64,000 nucleotides of DNA from Nautilus pompilius (Eukaryota > Mollusca > Cephalopoda > Nautilida > Nautilidae): positions 415,001 to 479,000 of the forward strand of contig JACATO010002143.1 in NCBI GenBank assembly GCA_018389105.1, in the 5' to 3' direction. This document shows, in pieces, positions 1 to 14,507 of this stretch (position 1 is the first letter of the stretch; each line of letters opens with the position of its first letter). The notes under the pieces are model-generated. The model had not been told where the DNA came from. It searched no databases and was given only the letters and a program-made list of their open reading frames with translations. Both the position numbers and the translations under genes were made by a program.

Positions 1-1242
1 ATTCAATATAAACTTGTTTTATCATGTTTATGTTTTCTAACAGTCATATGCTGATATCATTTTAAATGTCTGCACTAAGGAATTGATTATACATGTTTGA
101 TTGGTGAATCCACAATTATCACTGCTTTTGTGCGAAGGTATGTGTGTGTAGTGAGATAGTTTATTGATAACGTTTGCAAATATTTTAATGTATATTGTTA
201 AATTCATCAATACATGTGCCAGATTTTACCATAACTGGTGTTTCTGTTTTAAAAATGTCGAATCTTTATGATAGTCTGTGAGTTCTCGAACAAAGTACTG
301 TGTTTATTGTATACTATAATGTGAAAAGGCGTTTATAACAGTACAGATCTAATTAAGCTTTGGTTTGATATTCACCTGGCCTCCATACTGAACATTCTTA
401 ACTTGGGCATTTCTTGTTGGGATGATTTGGGGTCATACACCATTAACCAATGTTGATCTTTGACCACTCATTAAAATTTTTTTTTAAAGTTGTTAATATT
501 ATTAGTAATGTAAACAAATACCTGTGGTGGTAACCATAGAGACTTTTAAACAGTCTATTCAAGTCATATGTATCTTCTCTTTTGTTTGCTTTTTTTAAAA
601 AAAATGTTATATATTAATAGTTACCCAGGAAAGATAAAAGACCATTAATTCAGTTCTTGAATTAATGCCCGTTATTAACTTTATCAGCCTGTAATTTATT
701 TCACTCATTAACAATTCTGTTACTTTAAAAAAACAAGTAATATTTTATAAATATCCATGCCAGAATCTTAATTAATTTGTAATTACGGCTTTTAAAATTA
801 GTAACTTTAAATAGCGAAGAGAATTTGCCCTTCTCCACCCACCCCTAATTATTTAATTAAGTCTTATATTTTTAATATTTATTGTTCTTTTTTAATATGA
901 GTAAGACCTGGGAACATAATAGTAGTAAATCTCTGCTGAACTCTCCCTTAGAAAGTCCCTTTTAAGTGTTAATAAACATTATTTTATATTTGCTGGAAGG
1001 TATCTGGCTTTGTGTATAATGGGAATAACTCGCAGCGCATTCTGCTTTATCCCTGCAATACTTAGAAGTTATTTAACTGAGGTCAGAAGTCGGCTATGAA
1101 TGGGGATTTCATTTTCAAGTCCTAATGGTATAATGACTGGTAGGCTCAGAAATTGAGCAGCCCAGCAATAGTAATAGTATTGTCACAGGAACAACCTTTG
1201 CTGACTGATTATTTTGGCTTCTTTCTGCTTTTTGTTTTCCAG
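1..1242 (+). other. Intron upstream of the first visible exon
   Basis: AT-rich non-coding sequence. It ends in a good acceptor (TTTGTTTTCCAG at 1231-1242). I see no exon, RNA gene or recognisable transposon in it. Confidence 0.6.
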
Positions 1243-4200
1243 TCTCGGATAAACTACTCTTCTACACACTGACTGACACGGGCCAGGTTGGTTTCCATGC
1301 TGTGGGTTGGCCAGCATCCTCATACCTGACGCTTGTCGCCTGGACAAGCCGTCCCAGTGCCATTACCTATGACCCGATGGAGAAAGTAGGTGCCAAGACT
1401 GGATCAGTCACTGTATTTTTATGCGGATGAGCTCGCATTTTTTTGTTTAACTATAACATATTCTGTTTTTTGCTTGTTGCATTTTTCTATGTAACACCAC
1501 CCCCCCCTTAAAAGTTTCTGGAGCTGTTCACCTTTACCACTCTCTGATAAAAAAGAGCTAGTGATTTTTTCAAGAAAGTAAAACGAGAAAATCTGTTAAA
1601 AAGATCCACATTTTTTTGTTTACAGTTGCTGATATGCAAGTTTATTTTCCCTTCATCAGTTGTCATTGTAATCATCCTAACCATCTGATTTTGAAACAAC
1701 TTGATGACGACCAAGTTCGACAACCCATAGAGACCGGTAGATTGGCCTTATTCTGATTGGCTGAGAGATTAGGGAATGTTAGCTGCTCGTAGGTTTTAAT
1801 TTCTTGCTAAATTATCACAGTAATACTCCAACTGTCATAGCTGAGAAGTGGTTGATGAACAAAATATCTCACTTATCAGCTAATATTACTCAATATTGGT
1901 GAAATTTTAGTAGACTTTGTATTTGACCATGTGGTTTTGGTTTTAAACATCAACAGCGGATGCAAACAGATATATGGCTTTAATGGGATCTTTACAAGGA
2001 TGGAGAGTTAGAAACTAAATGATTACATTTAGCAAAAGAGACAGAATTTTTTTTTTAAGTTTTTATCTATAAATGTGAGATTATGGAAAAGTTATTGCTG
2101 CAGCTGGAAAAATGGACCTGCATATTCAACAGCGAACATTGTTTTGCCCTTGTGAAAGTACCATCTGCTCGGTGAATTGATTTAAATGGATTAGAGCTGA
2201 CTTATTCACCTGTAATCTCTTAGTGCTCTGCGTGGGCTTGAAGGTTAGAGACTACGGCACATGTGAAGAAGTGTGGTGCAGTTTCTTTCTATCCTATAAC
2301 TCATCTGTTTTAGCTGTGGGAGGAAACCCGGAGTGACCAGAGAAACCCATTCTGGTGCAAAAGAGAAAGAAGAAACCAAGCTCTGAGAGGTTCACCGAAC
2401 CAAACTTGAACTCAACATGGATTATACATGCTCAGGTCCTCAGCTGCTAGTGGAGGGTTTGTAGAAGCTTAAAAGGTATTTTTATGAATTTATTTTACGC
2501 TTCTTTTCCTCCAGTTTTCTTATTAAAAGTTTTCCCTGGCTCGTCGTCTGTCGTCTTTTTGTTTCTTTTTCTAGACATTTATGACGACCTTTATTTAACA
2601 CCCCCACCCCCCATTGATTATGGCAGGGGGAGTTTGTTTCTTCTATCGTTTCTGGAGATGCCTGGATGCATTATTTATCTTTTTATCTTTACTGTAGACT
2701 GTCTACTGGAGCGATGTGGAAGAGAACATGATTTACCAAGTAATGTTAGACGGCTCATCCAGGGATGTCTTTCTGAACGCCAGTCATGGAATTGGCATTG
2801 TTGATGGTAGGTGTCTTTGTTACTGCCGACAGTGAAGTTGCTTATACAACACTTCTTATGCAAAACCTGATAGTGGCACACAGGTGTAGTAGAGCTTTCC
2901 AGAAAGGGAATTCACATTTTTTAAATTTTTTTTTCTGTTGTTGGGAGAAATGTTTTTGTTCCCAGAATAAATGAGAACAGTTCTGATAATTGTTTTATTA
3001 TGATATGCGTGCTACGCACGGTGTTTTTCCTTGCGGGTCTGGGCAAAGAAACGTTTTTTTAAAAAGGAAAAATCTTTCTGAAGTCATCGTCTGGATAATA
3101 ATGATACCTGACAACAGTGATAATAGGCTGTAGGTGGCAGTCGAAGCTACATCCTTCACTCCCATATATAGATTGGTCAAAAGAGTGAAAACTATCGTAA
3201 AACTACTTTTGTTAAAGATGGGTAATTCTTGAAAAGTTAACAGAATCTGTATTCGTGAAGCCAGTTGACTTCTGTCCAAGTTGTTGCTGCAATGTTAGTT
3301 GATTGTTTCAGAGAGAAAGATTGGTGTGTTGACAGGTGGAGAATGGAGTTTTGATTGGTATCTCCTTTCATTGTAGAGCAGCTTTCCATTACAATACAGC
3401 CTATTATATAGACTTTCTTTATTGCATGTTTTCTTTCCTTTTTTTTCAATAGGGAAATTATAACCTTTAACAGATTGCATCCATTTCTAATCTCTAAACC
3501 AAGGTTTAAAAATAGATTGGTTTAAAATGTTACTTGGCATAAATGGCATATGAAAAAAATTGGACAGTAGTAAATGCATGTTGGCAAACTGTTAAATGAA
3601 CACTGAAACAGTGGTGAAGTACTACATAATGTGCTAATATTTACAAACTTTATATTGAAGTAATATAACAGACATTATGTCGAATCAGTAGTGTTTCAAA
3701 CTATATTAAAACAATATAGACAAGCATTATGTTGACCAAATATTAAAAACATTAACTAATATTTACAAACTTTATATTGAAGTAATATAACAGACATTAT
3801 GTCAAATCAGTAGTGTTTCAAACTATATTAAAACAATATAGACAAGCATTATGTTGACCAAATATTAAAAACATTAACTAATATTTACAAACTTTATATT
3901 GAAGTAATATAACAGACGTTATGTCGAATCAGTAGTGTTTCAAACTATATTAAAACAATATAGACAAGCATTATGTTGACCAAATATTAAAAACATTAAC
4001 TAATATTTACAAACTTTATATTGAAGTAATATAACAGACATTATGTCGAATCAGTAGTGTTTCAAACTATATTAAAACAATATAGACAAGCATTATGTTG
4101 ACCAAATATTAAAAACATTAACTAATATTTACAAACTTTATATTGAAGTAATATAACAGACGTTATGTCGAATCAGTAGTGTTTCAAACTATATTAAAAC

Positions 4201-7200
4201 AATATAGACAAGCATTATGTTGACCAAATATTAAAAACATTAACTAATATTTACAAACTTTATATTGAAGTAATATAACAGACATTATGTCAAATCAGTA
4301 GTGTTTCAAACTATATTAAAACAATATAGACAAGCATTATGTTGACCAAATATTAAAAACATTAACTAATATTTACAAACTTTATATTGAAGTAATATAA
4401 CAGACATTATGTCGAATCAGTAGTGTTTCAAACTATATTAAAACAATATAGACAAGCATTATGTTGACCAAATATTAAAAACATATTAATTGACATTTAC
4501 AGACTTTATGTTGGAACAATATTGATAGCTGTTATGTACGACCAATATTGAACTTAATGTTGAAGTAGTTTTAAAATATTTAAGATTGACCCAGTAATAA
4601 AGGGCTCTATATTGATCCATTACTTAGCTACTTAGTGTTGAAACAGTATTGATGAACTTTTTATTGAAATAATATTGGCAGACATTATGTAGCAAGTATT
4701 GAAATAATCAATGTTTGGATGCTGTTGTTGTATTTATTCATGAAAAAATATTTGAATTTACATATAACTCACTCAAGACATTGTATATTTGTAATACTTA
4801 GTATTTGAGGCTGGATGTGAAGTCAGAGTTTTTTGTTGCTGTTATATGCTTAGTGTTCTCAGTATATTGCTATTCAGAATAATTTTTGGTGAATATGGTA
4901 TAATTCATCAAGGAAAATACATAAATGATACATTTTTAAATCCATAGGAAATGATTTATAAAGCTCTTAACTTTTGTAGCCTATTCTGTGCCCCCCCCCA
5001 TGTTCTGACTCTGAGAAAGCCCTTAACCATAAAAATAGATAACATAGATTCCCTATCTCAAGAAGATGAGATTTTCAGATATCTACAAATGTTTAACGAT
5101 CAGAAATATTTCATTCACATTTCATTGCTCACAATTTTTTCAAGAATATCTTATCTGGAACATTCTGCCAACACAACACACCCTATCTACTGCAGTTTCT
5201 CTATACCATCTGTTCTCTACAATTCTCTACAATACGTCTCCCATTTTTTTCCCCCCCTGATACTGTCACTGCTTACAAGTGCAGAATACTGAATACTCCT
5301 GTCTCTTTGCCTTTGACTCCAGGTCTTGCTATTGACTGGATTCAGCGCCGACTTTACTTCACCAACATCGGACTTCCCTTTGTTAGCATGGATGGATCAG
5401 CCTACTACTCACGCAGCATTCAGATGATCACACTTAACAAAAGAAGTCGGCGAACAATTGTATCAGCTGTGGATAAACCTCGAGGCCTTGACTTGGATCT
5501 GGTGAATGGGTAAGACTCCATGTTTGTCTAACTCTGCATCTTTAAAACCTTAACCCTTGGGAAAAATGACTATGGAGGAAAAAATCACTTCTAATTTTTA
5601 GACTGGTTTATACTATCACTGTATGTGTCAAGAGATTAGTGAAGTTATTTAAAAATTATTTTCCACCACCTTATTGTCTCAGTAGTTTTTTTTTTATTCT
5701 CATTAGTCATGGCGCCCCTTTTAACATTCTGTACACATAACCAAGGTTACTTTTAGCACTGTTAATCATCTCAACTTGTTAATATGAAATTCTTCTCTAA
5801 TTGTAAAAAAAGAAAATATTTTAAATTCTACAGCAGTTGTTGTTCTTTTTTTTTTCTAAGCATCACTTTTTTTGACTGCAGAAGATGGGCTTAAAACCCA
5901 ATTCATCAAATTCTTTGCTTGCCCCAGAAACAAAAAGATGGGCTAGGGATTTAATGGCTGCTATTTGTGGTCAGTTTAAATCCGGCTCTTGTTGATCAAA
6001 CAAATTCTTCTGATCAGAGGCAGCTGCTGGAGAGAAACACTTCAAAAACAGATTGCAAAGGCAAAGGAAAACAATAGGCATCGTTTTGTTCTACGTCCAT
6101 GATTTTTTATTTGTTTTTTTCCTTATTTTCTGCAGAACAGCGATATAAATTTTAAAAAATGTGTTGTGCGGTTCCTTTTCAGAAATATACTGTATCCATC
6201 TGTAGAAATTGGGTTTTACGATATCCCAACTACATGGACTGCCATTGTGGTGATCCATCAGTGACAGGGTGGAGACGTACATTTATAACTACTAGAATAC
6301 CTTCTCACTTATCAAAACCGTGTACAAGTAGTATTTGAAAAATGCTCCAACAGAAGGAGCAAGAAACCGTAAAGAGTATGATTTGTTTTTTTCCTGGTAA
6401 TTTTTCATTCTTTCCTATATTGTTGGGCATACATCTTAAACATTTAAAGCGTATCACATGATCAAAGCTATTAGCATTATCCATTTTGGGTGTTGGATGC
6501 TTGAGTGAAGACCCAGCTTCCAGGGTCATCAATGGTGTTGAGTGTGACAAGAGTTGCAATTTTTCCACCAGGCAAAAGTTTCTTCTTTCATCTTTAATGG
6601 CAGAAAAAAGAACCAAACTACTGACCTTTTTTTTATGTAATATATATCAAAATTACTGTCTTTTCATATTTTTTGTTATGTTAATACTCAGTAAAGATGA
6701 TGACCCTTGTGTCATTTGTTAACTTCGAAGTATAAAATGACTGTTTCAGGTTAGAGAATTATATAGTGAGACAAAAGAAAAAAGATAACATTTATATTTT
6801 ATACTATTTATAAATGATAAAATAAATATTTTGATGCATGCATAGAATACTAAAGCACTTTCACTTAAGGCATATGGTAGTATGAGAGCAGATTACCTCC
6901 CCTGTTACATAAGAAGGGTGCTGGTGGGTTAGGGTAGTAGTGTATGTTGGTGATGTTATCTCTTTCTGGCCAGTAACATGCTTTCTGTCGCTACTCTTGG
7001 TTTTCCCATACTACCAACATCACTATACAAGTGTTAACCTACACCAATTGCTCAAGGTGAGAAATCCATCCTAGAAAGGTCTATAGGTATATATATGTTC
7101 ATTTCTTGCATTTTAGAAAGTAGCGAGACATTCATTTTACTTATTAAACATGTATGCTCGGATAGGTATCGATAGGGAGGGCAGGAGAGGTCAGATTGAC

Positions 7201-10200
7201 CTGCCTTGTCAGCAAGTCTGTTAGGGTCTAAGCAGTTTTGAGGAACCTTCTGTGATAATATTGAACACAGCCTGGATCTCCTGGCACAAAAGAAGGGGAA
7301 AAAACGCATGGCCATGTCATAGTCCATTTGCTGTTGAACTTTGTTAGTAATCTTGGAGCATTTTTTGATTCAGAGAGTCAGTCATTCACTATCACAGGTT
7401 GCTACCAAACTTCTTGAACAGAAGACCTGGATGCCTTTTAAATGAGGGACTGGGAGCAACTAGTAAATTTCATGCTAATCTAACTGCGTTGATACAAAGG
7501 AAAAGGACAGGAAGCCATTAAGGACAAAATATGACATAACTTATGCAGTCATGAAATATTATGAACTGTCTAAAAATTGTATAGCTTGATTAATTTTCCA
7601 TGAGTTTATTATTGTACATGCACATGAGAATGTGAGACGGACATGAAACCAGTGAGACTCACAAAATCTATCAGCACTGATTTGTTCCCTATTAACTGAT
7701 GACATTTGGTAGGCGCTTTTGTCACTGAACTCAGCGGTGAGCTGGCCCTGTGGGAGGCTTTTGATTGTTGTGATACTGTTGGCTAGCACTATGGCCATTT
7801 TGGGCCTATCAGCTGCACCACTCACCCTACCCAGTCAGCAGGGCTAACATCCCACATCAACCCTCATGATCTATCACTACATCTGGACTCGTATAAGCTG
7901 AACTTGGAGGATAGCCAAAATAACTAACTCAAGTGTTCAGCTTAAAATAGTTTTTGGAAGAAGGTCTGGCAGCCATGTTGATGGCAGCATTGACTTTCTT
8001 AAATCTATTTGAAATAATATTAAATTCTTGTCATATATTTGTATTGTTTGATTTATTTTATTGCTGTTACACAATACCTAAAAGACCAAAATTGGCAACT
8101 CATTCTTAAAAATTGCTTATTGCCTTTATAGACCACAAATACCAAGGATCAAGATGCAAACATTACATAAAGACATGATGGTTTATTAATAAATTTACAT
8201 ATATATGTTATAGGTGAAAGGAGAGTAAATACATAAAATAGTGATATAGGTTAGAATAAACTAGTGCTTCGTGAATGAATGAATTATCCATTGAATGGAT
8301 TAAGTTTTATGTTATGCAGTTGGCTTGTGAAAATCTAAAATACCTGCCCGTTTATGTTTTTCACTATCACATTGATCAGTACATTTTTCTAAATGGCTAA
8401 TAACGTCATATGTGTACTCAGCATTTGCACCTGTTGTAGCACACTCTTTAACACTGAAAGGGCAGGCACCGTCACATGGTGATTTAACGTTTCCCACCTC
8501 TGTTTAAATTCCAAACTAATTTATGGTAATAATAGAGGCCTATGGCAGGCAGTCAGTACCAGTCACCCACCAGGCACAAGAAAATTTTCTGGTCCTCAGA
8601 ACCCCACTAATCATCATGGATGATGACGCACATCTCTTGACCTCGGGGTGGGGTGATACCTCACTTGGTGTGAAAGCATCTGATGACCCCCATGGAAAGT
8701 TTTCAGGATGTTGGATGATCTTTGATGAGAATGAATCCTCGTTATCAGATACATCATCCGGTGAGGAAAATGAAAAATGTCATGTGAGAGGTTATTTGAT
8801 TCTGACTTGGAGAGTGACCACAAGGAGAGTGGTGGCCAGCATGGGATGCTGCCACCAGCTGTGCCTCCTCCAGCCACGCACTTGGCCTTTGTGCGGTCAC
8901 ATGTTGATAGTTTCATACTAACTTTGCCTGTTTTTGATAGAGGTAAACAAATGACCCCCCCCCCTCTTATTGGGAGGTCAGGAATGTCATTCTTGATTGT
9001 TGGTGCCACCCTGCACTCCACCAGGCTAAAACATTGGTAATTGCATAATTCTTTGTGTATTTTTATGCTGTTTTTGTGTATATATATATATATACATATA
9101 TATTTCTTATGCAAATCTCTCACTTCATAAAGGAAAAAAGAAATTTAGATATTTTTTGCAACACTGTAATGAATTTTTCTTTGCCTGTTAAGGGTTAAAT
9201 TGGTTGCAGATCTCAGTAATTTTTGAACGAAGATGGGACATTGGACATTATCTAAGTGTTAGACAGTGTTGCAAGAATTTAACTTTAAAGCATCTCAGTC
9301 TCTTTAGCCTTTCCAATTATGCCCAATGGAAGTTTGTGAGACCAGCATATGCTAGTTGCCACCATCAGTGCTATGTGTTTCTCAGATGTCTTCCTGCTGT
9401 GGAAACCCTGTTCTCTAGAAATCCATGGTCTTGTTTCACAGGCACTGCCAGAAGAAAAAAAAGCTCATCTCACCCAAAGTCCAAAATGTTTCATGGCTCG
9501 TACAACTTTAATATAGACAGGAGTTGTTCTGGTTGCCATTTACAGAGGCTATCATTTGTTAGTCTGGCGCTTTCCCTACATACCACTTTGAGAGTGATTT
9601 TGTGGTGTCCTATTGAAGCGATCCAATCAGTCATTACCAGCATCTTCTTCACAAACTTGTCTTGACTTTGTCATCTATAGTTGGACCATTAATGCGAATA
9701 CTGTTCATATTGGCATTAGAAAACTATATAAGCACGCTAGTTTCAGTGTCCTTGGATTTAGTGCGGCATATTTTCTTCCTCTAAAGTCCAGATTTTGCAT
9801 TTTCCTTATTTTTTCCCAGATGGCAATGGTATTTGTCCTTTTTTTCCAGTCCAAAATGGCGTTTAGGGACGCATCATATTTCCTCAACAAATCTGCCAGT
9901 TTTCAACAGAGAAGTGACCCATGTTTTAGCGCAGCTGAGTTTTTTTTTTTGAGGGGGTTCCCTTTTATTTGCAACATCTAAAAGGAACATTTTGAGATTT
10001 AAAAAAAAAACAATTGAATGCTCAATTTACTTAGGAAAACACGTGTAGACTACGTGAGAGCAGGAAACATTTAAGATCGAGGGGATAGAGCTTTTCTATC
10101 ACAATCTGTACCCACTGGAATTCTGTGGGGAAAGGGGGCAAGGAACTGGTGAGGGCTCAATACCTATTGCAGTACAATCAGTGGACAATGAACCTTAATC

Positions 10201-13200
10201 TTGTGTTCCTTTCCAAAAGGTGCAAACTAAGGTCAGCTGATTACAAAACAACAAACCAAACCAAACCGAACCATCCCTAGCCCAGCAGTTCCATCAGAAG
10301 GATGGGCAACAGGGATACATCTGCACAGAAAGAGAAAACGGATGACTTCTTTGTTCCCTTGGAAAATGGCCTTTTGACTGGAGTTTAAAATCTTTTGAAT
10401 ATTTGATCGCTGAGGGATCTGGGTGATTTAAGCCACCACGGTATAAGTTAGACCCCCCCCAGCAATAACGCTGTTTTTGACCACAAAAAATTCCATTTAA
10501 AGGGAGTTTTTAATGTTATCACTGGTGAATGGAAAAGGCAGGGACTACAGAAAATTACGGAAGCAATGCAGGGCAGTCGAGTAGAGCCATGTTGACTCAA
10601 GTGGCTCTGACTGTAGCACAGTTATTGCTGACCCCTCAATTTCACCAGTCAAGGTAGGGCTAAAATGCTGGAAGTTCATTAAAAATGTTTTTTTTTTTTT
10701 TTTTTGGACAGTTAGGGAAGGAGATAACGATTCTTTGTCTGCTTGAGAGATTTTGTTAAATTTGATGGTTTATAATAATGATTAAAAAGAAAGAAATTCA
10801 CTTGGTTCTGTTCATTTGGTACCGTTATGAACCATTTGAAAACATCTGGATAACTTTTTTTACTTAAGTTTTTGCATTTTTTTAACATTGGTAGTGCATG
10901 GAAAGACTTCCAGTGCTGGAGATGGACATAAATAAGATATTTTGTCATGGAATGTTATGTTTGAACATATGAGTTAATGTATCCACATTTCACACAAGGC
11001 TGCTTCAGCTTGATTGCCATGGTGAGATTATAATTTCCAATTATTCACAATGACATTTGTATTGGCTGTCATAATAAAAAAAAAGAATTAATTACCAATG
11101 ATATTTGATGGCTTAGTTAGTTCCCTTTGAATTGTGTACTTGACCGTGATTCCACAATGTCTGCCTGAAAAGGAATTGCACTGGGTTCACTCAAATCATT
11201 ACTATGAGTACGTTTATGTTCTGGGATTTCAGCTTGGCTAGATTTACAAGGTCCATCTGTGTGGTGAAAAGAGAAAAAAACGAGTGGCAGGTTTTTTAAC
11301 TTAAGTTTCATAAAAAACACATCAGTGAACAGGTGGATATTATTGTTGTAATTAAGTCAACAACAAGGCTGGTTCTTCTGCTTGGTGCCAAGTTGGCATT
11401 TGTGTAGGGAAAAAAACCTAAGATACAGACTAATGTTTTCATTATTTTCTGTATTACCATTTTCTCATCCATGAGCTGTAACCTTGTGGCGATAAAGAAA
11501 CCAGCCAGACTATACAAACCTGTGAGCTGGAGTTTATTTAACTCAGGCCAGAGAGTTTAGGGTCACGCCTAATACAGTCTCACAGTATTTCCCCATGAAG
11601 ATAGAAGCACAAAGTCCCACATAGCATAGGTTTGGCAACACTTGTATCCTTCATGTGGTGGACATTTCACCTTTCAACACCTACAGCCCTGATTAAGGCA
11701 ATGCCTACAGACGGTCATGTCAAGGGTTTTTGAGATTCTTAGAGCTCAGACTTCACCTGGCCACCAGCCACAGCACTCCACCATAAGTGCAATGGTGACT
11801 AACTCCAGAACACTATTTGGAAACAACTGCACACATGACTAGAATTTTGGAGGAAGGGTAAAAGAAAGAAATATGAAAAATCGTTGTCCTTTTACTTCTA
11901 AACCTCTTGAGTGCAGATTTAAATAAGTTTAATAACACTTTTCTACAAGACACCTGAGGAGATGCAGTGCTTTATTTATAATTAACGTTTGTAGATTTTA
12001 CACTTTACTGACGATGAAAGTTTAAGTTACTTAACTTTTATCTAGAGCACGTGCCCAAAATACTGGAAGACAGACAAAATTGGTAAATATCGTTTTCTCC
12101 AATCCGTCATTTTCATCGGTAGAGGTTATCATTTATTTGTATGATTACTTCCCTTGCCAAAATTTTCACATTGGAGGGTAAAGCAAATTACACGCACAAG
12201 AACAGATGGTAGGAGCATTTTCCATCATTTTGAGATTGATACTACAATCTGCATTTCACAAAGTTTTCTTACAAATGTTATCGTTCCTAAGACTGATTTT
12301 TCATATCTTTATTTAGTTGAGCCAGAACTAAACCCACATTCAGATGGTTAGACTTCATTTTCTTTTTTAACCAATTTTTATCCAGATTCTTTTGTGTTTT
12401 TTTTTTAAGTGTAATTTATTTTTGCAGTTGAGCAATTAGAGACCAGTGCCAAGATTGCACATATCTTAGCTGTTGCTGATTTATCTCCCTTTCATTTTTC
12501 ACACAGATACTTGTATTATACAGACTGGGGTCAACATCCTAAAGTTGTGCGGACCCTTCTCGATGGTTCAGAGCCAGAAATTCTCCGGGACACAGGCTTG
12601 AGCAGTCCCAACGGTGTGGCTGTTGCCAATGGTAATCTATATGTAACAGATTCAAACTACAACAACCGGACAGGAAAACCCCAGCTGATGGTTTACAGCA
12701 TGGCCACCAACCACTGGAGCCAAATCAGCGTGGAAGAGCTCAAGGTGAGGTAGCGTTTGGTTTTCATCATCAACTATATTACCTTCCTATTTGTGTACAT
12801 TTTCCAAAAGATTGGCAGAGTTGTTTGCTCCTAGAAAACTACTGTGAAAGGGGCCCACAACACTGAGAATAGTAGGAATTCCACCACCCCCTCTAATTAG
12901 TTCACAGAATATTTTAAACGTGGTGCAGATTAAACAATCTTGACACCTGTTTTAACCCTTTGTGAACCATCTAAATACTATTTTTAGGTTGGTGCTATCA
13001 GAGAGGTAAAAACTGACTTGATATATGGAGGGCTAGGGTGCGTTTGGAGATGACCTTAATGTAGTAGGATAAAGTGAAACGCACATACAAACATAAACAA
13101 AAGTTTTTAGATCTCTTTAAAGGAAATCTACTCTATTTAAGTTAAGTCTCTGCAAATATGTTAACATTTGTAATAAAACTGTAGCCAAAATAGAAATATT

Positions 13201-14507
13201 TCCTTTGGTCCCAGATCTTTTGCGACGTCTTAAAGGTAAGGTTAGAATTTTTTAAAATATCAGTGGCTGTTCACCGAACTATGCTAACTATAATCTGTGG
13301 CAGCATGATTTCAAAATATTTTCTCTTTCCATCAAAACATAGAACATGCGAATAAGTGTTATGACAGCTCAGAGTCTGTTATAATTTTCCTTTTAGAGCC
13401 TTTATCTCAGTAGAGCCCAACTCTAATAACAGTCTCAATTTTGTACATGTACACTTATTGTGTAATGCACGTGCAGTGGCAGTTTGAAAAGTCCTTTTCA
13501 ATAGTTGGTAGGTTTTCTTTTAATTGATACTGTGAAGTTTGTCTTCATTGTTTGGCTCTTAATTGCCTATCAAGATTCTTACATGAGTGCTCAATGCTCT
13601 TCATATCCAGGCTCTGTGAGGGAATCAATTGCAGCAGTTTATTCCATATCTTCTGTACTTTAATGACTTCACACGTATGGATGTCTCACCATCATCCTGC
13701 AGGACATAGTGACTATTATCATCTGCATGAACACATGCCATGAATTCCAAGGTAGCTTTTGTGACCTGGTGCAACACATTCACACAGTCTACCGGGGTAG
13801 GCCATAGAACATGATGGGGATCACCTTGTCTGACTCTTGACAACACTTATTAAATTTCTGCAGTAACTTCCATGGGATGCAGGTAACCATCCTGATTGTA
13901 GTGCATTGGCCATAGATCCCATCTTTTCAAATTTATGGATGAGACTATGTAAGGACCATGGACTTCTTGGTTCTTGACAAGCAGCCACCTATGACAAAAA
14001 TCATGTGAAGCTACCCTTTATGTTCACTGCCATTGGAAAAGCTTCACAATTGCTCTGCAGTCTTGGAGAGAAACTCTGTGGAGTCTCTGCAGGCCAACTG
14101 AGTTTGGGAGGGTGTGGTTCAAAGAGATTTGACTTTGGGTCCCGTCTTATTTAAGCTGTAAATGTTACTAACTTTTGAATTTTTGGCTTCCATATCTCAG
14201 GTGATGTATTTTCTAATGATGCAGAGAGTATTCTACTGAAGTGTTTTTTTTTTTTAATTTAAAAAATGCTTGCTTCCATTTTTTTTTTACTAGTAGTAGA
14301 CATTTTTATTTTGCTGTCTTTCCCAGTTGCCAATGGGTGTGGCTGTGGGTGGGGACAATCTCTTCTACGCTGACTGGCGGTCTGAGCATTCAGGCACTGG
14401 CTACGTGTGGTCATTCAGCCTGAACAACAGGGAGCGCATGGTTGTGAGTTTGACGGGGAAAAAACCAACTGGGCTGCATTTCTCACCTAGGAAACTCGAA
14501 CCAACAG
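1243..14507 (+). CDS. Exons 1-5: first YWTD beta-propeller
   Basis: The five exons encode a six-bladed LDLR class B propeller. Exon 1 carries the closing-blade strand ending SRPSAITYDPMEK. The YWTD-type strands are VYWSD (exon 2), LYFTN (exon 3), LYYTD and LYVTD (exon 4) and LFYAD (exon 5). Typical loop words follow, such as GLAIDW, PRGLDLD, SSPNGVAV and PMGVAV. In this family such propellers bind secreted ligands or release them at low pH. The preceding EGF or signal-peptide exons must lie upstream of base 1. The introns are large (up to 7 kb between 5509 and 12507) and hold the 122-bp satellite and a Tigger relic. Confidence 0.88.

Noticed and set aside
8614-9123. 169-codon minus-strand frame and overlapping plus-strand frames at 8.5-9.0 kb
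   Set aside because: No similarity to the adjacent Tigger transposase or to any family I know; contains AT-microsatellite and poly-G coding, so probably repeat debris.
13562-14060. Possible transposon-derived block in intron 4 (minus frame 13625-13846)
   Set aside because: It has repeat-like character and shares ATGCAGGTAACCATCCT with 46648, but no domain or termini could be identified.
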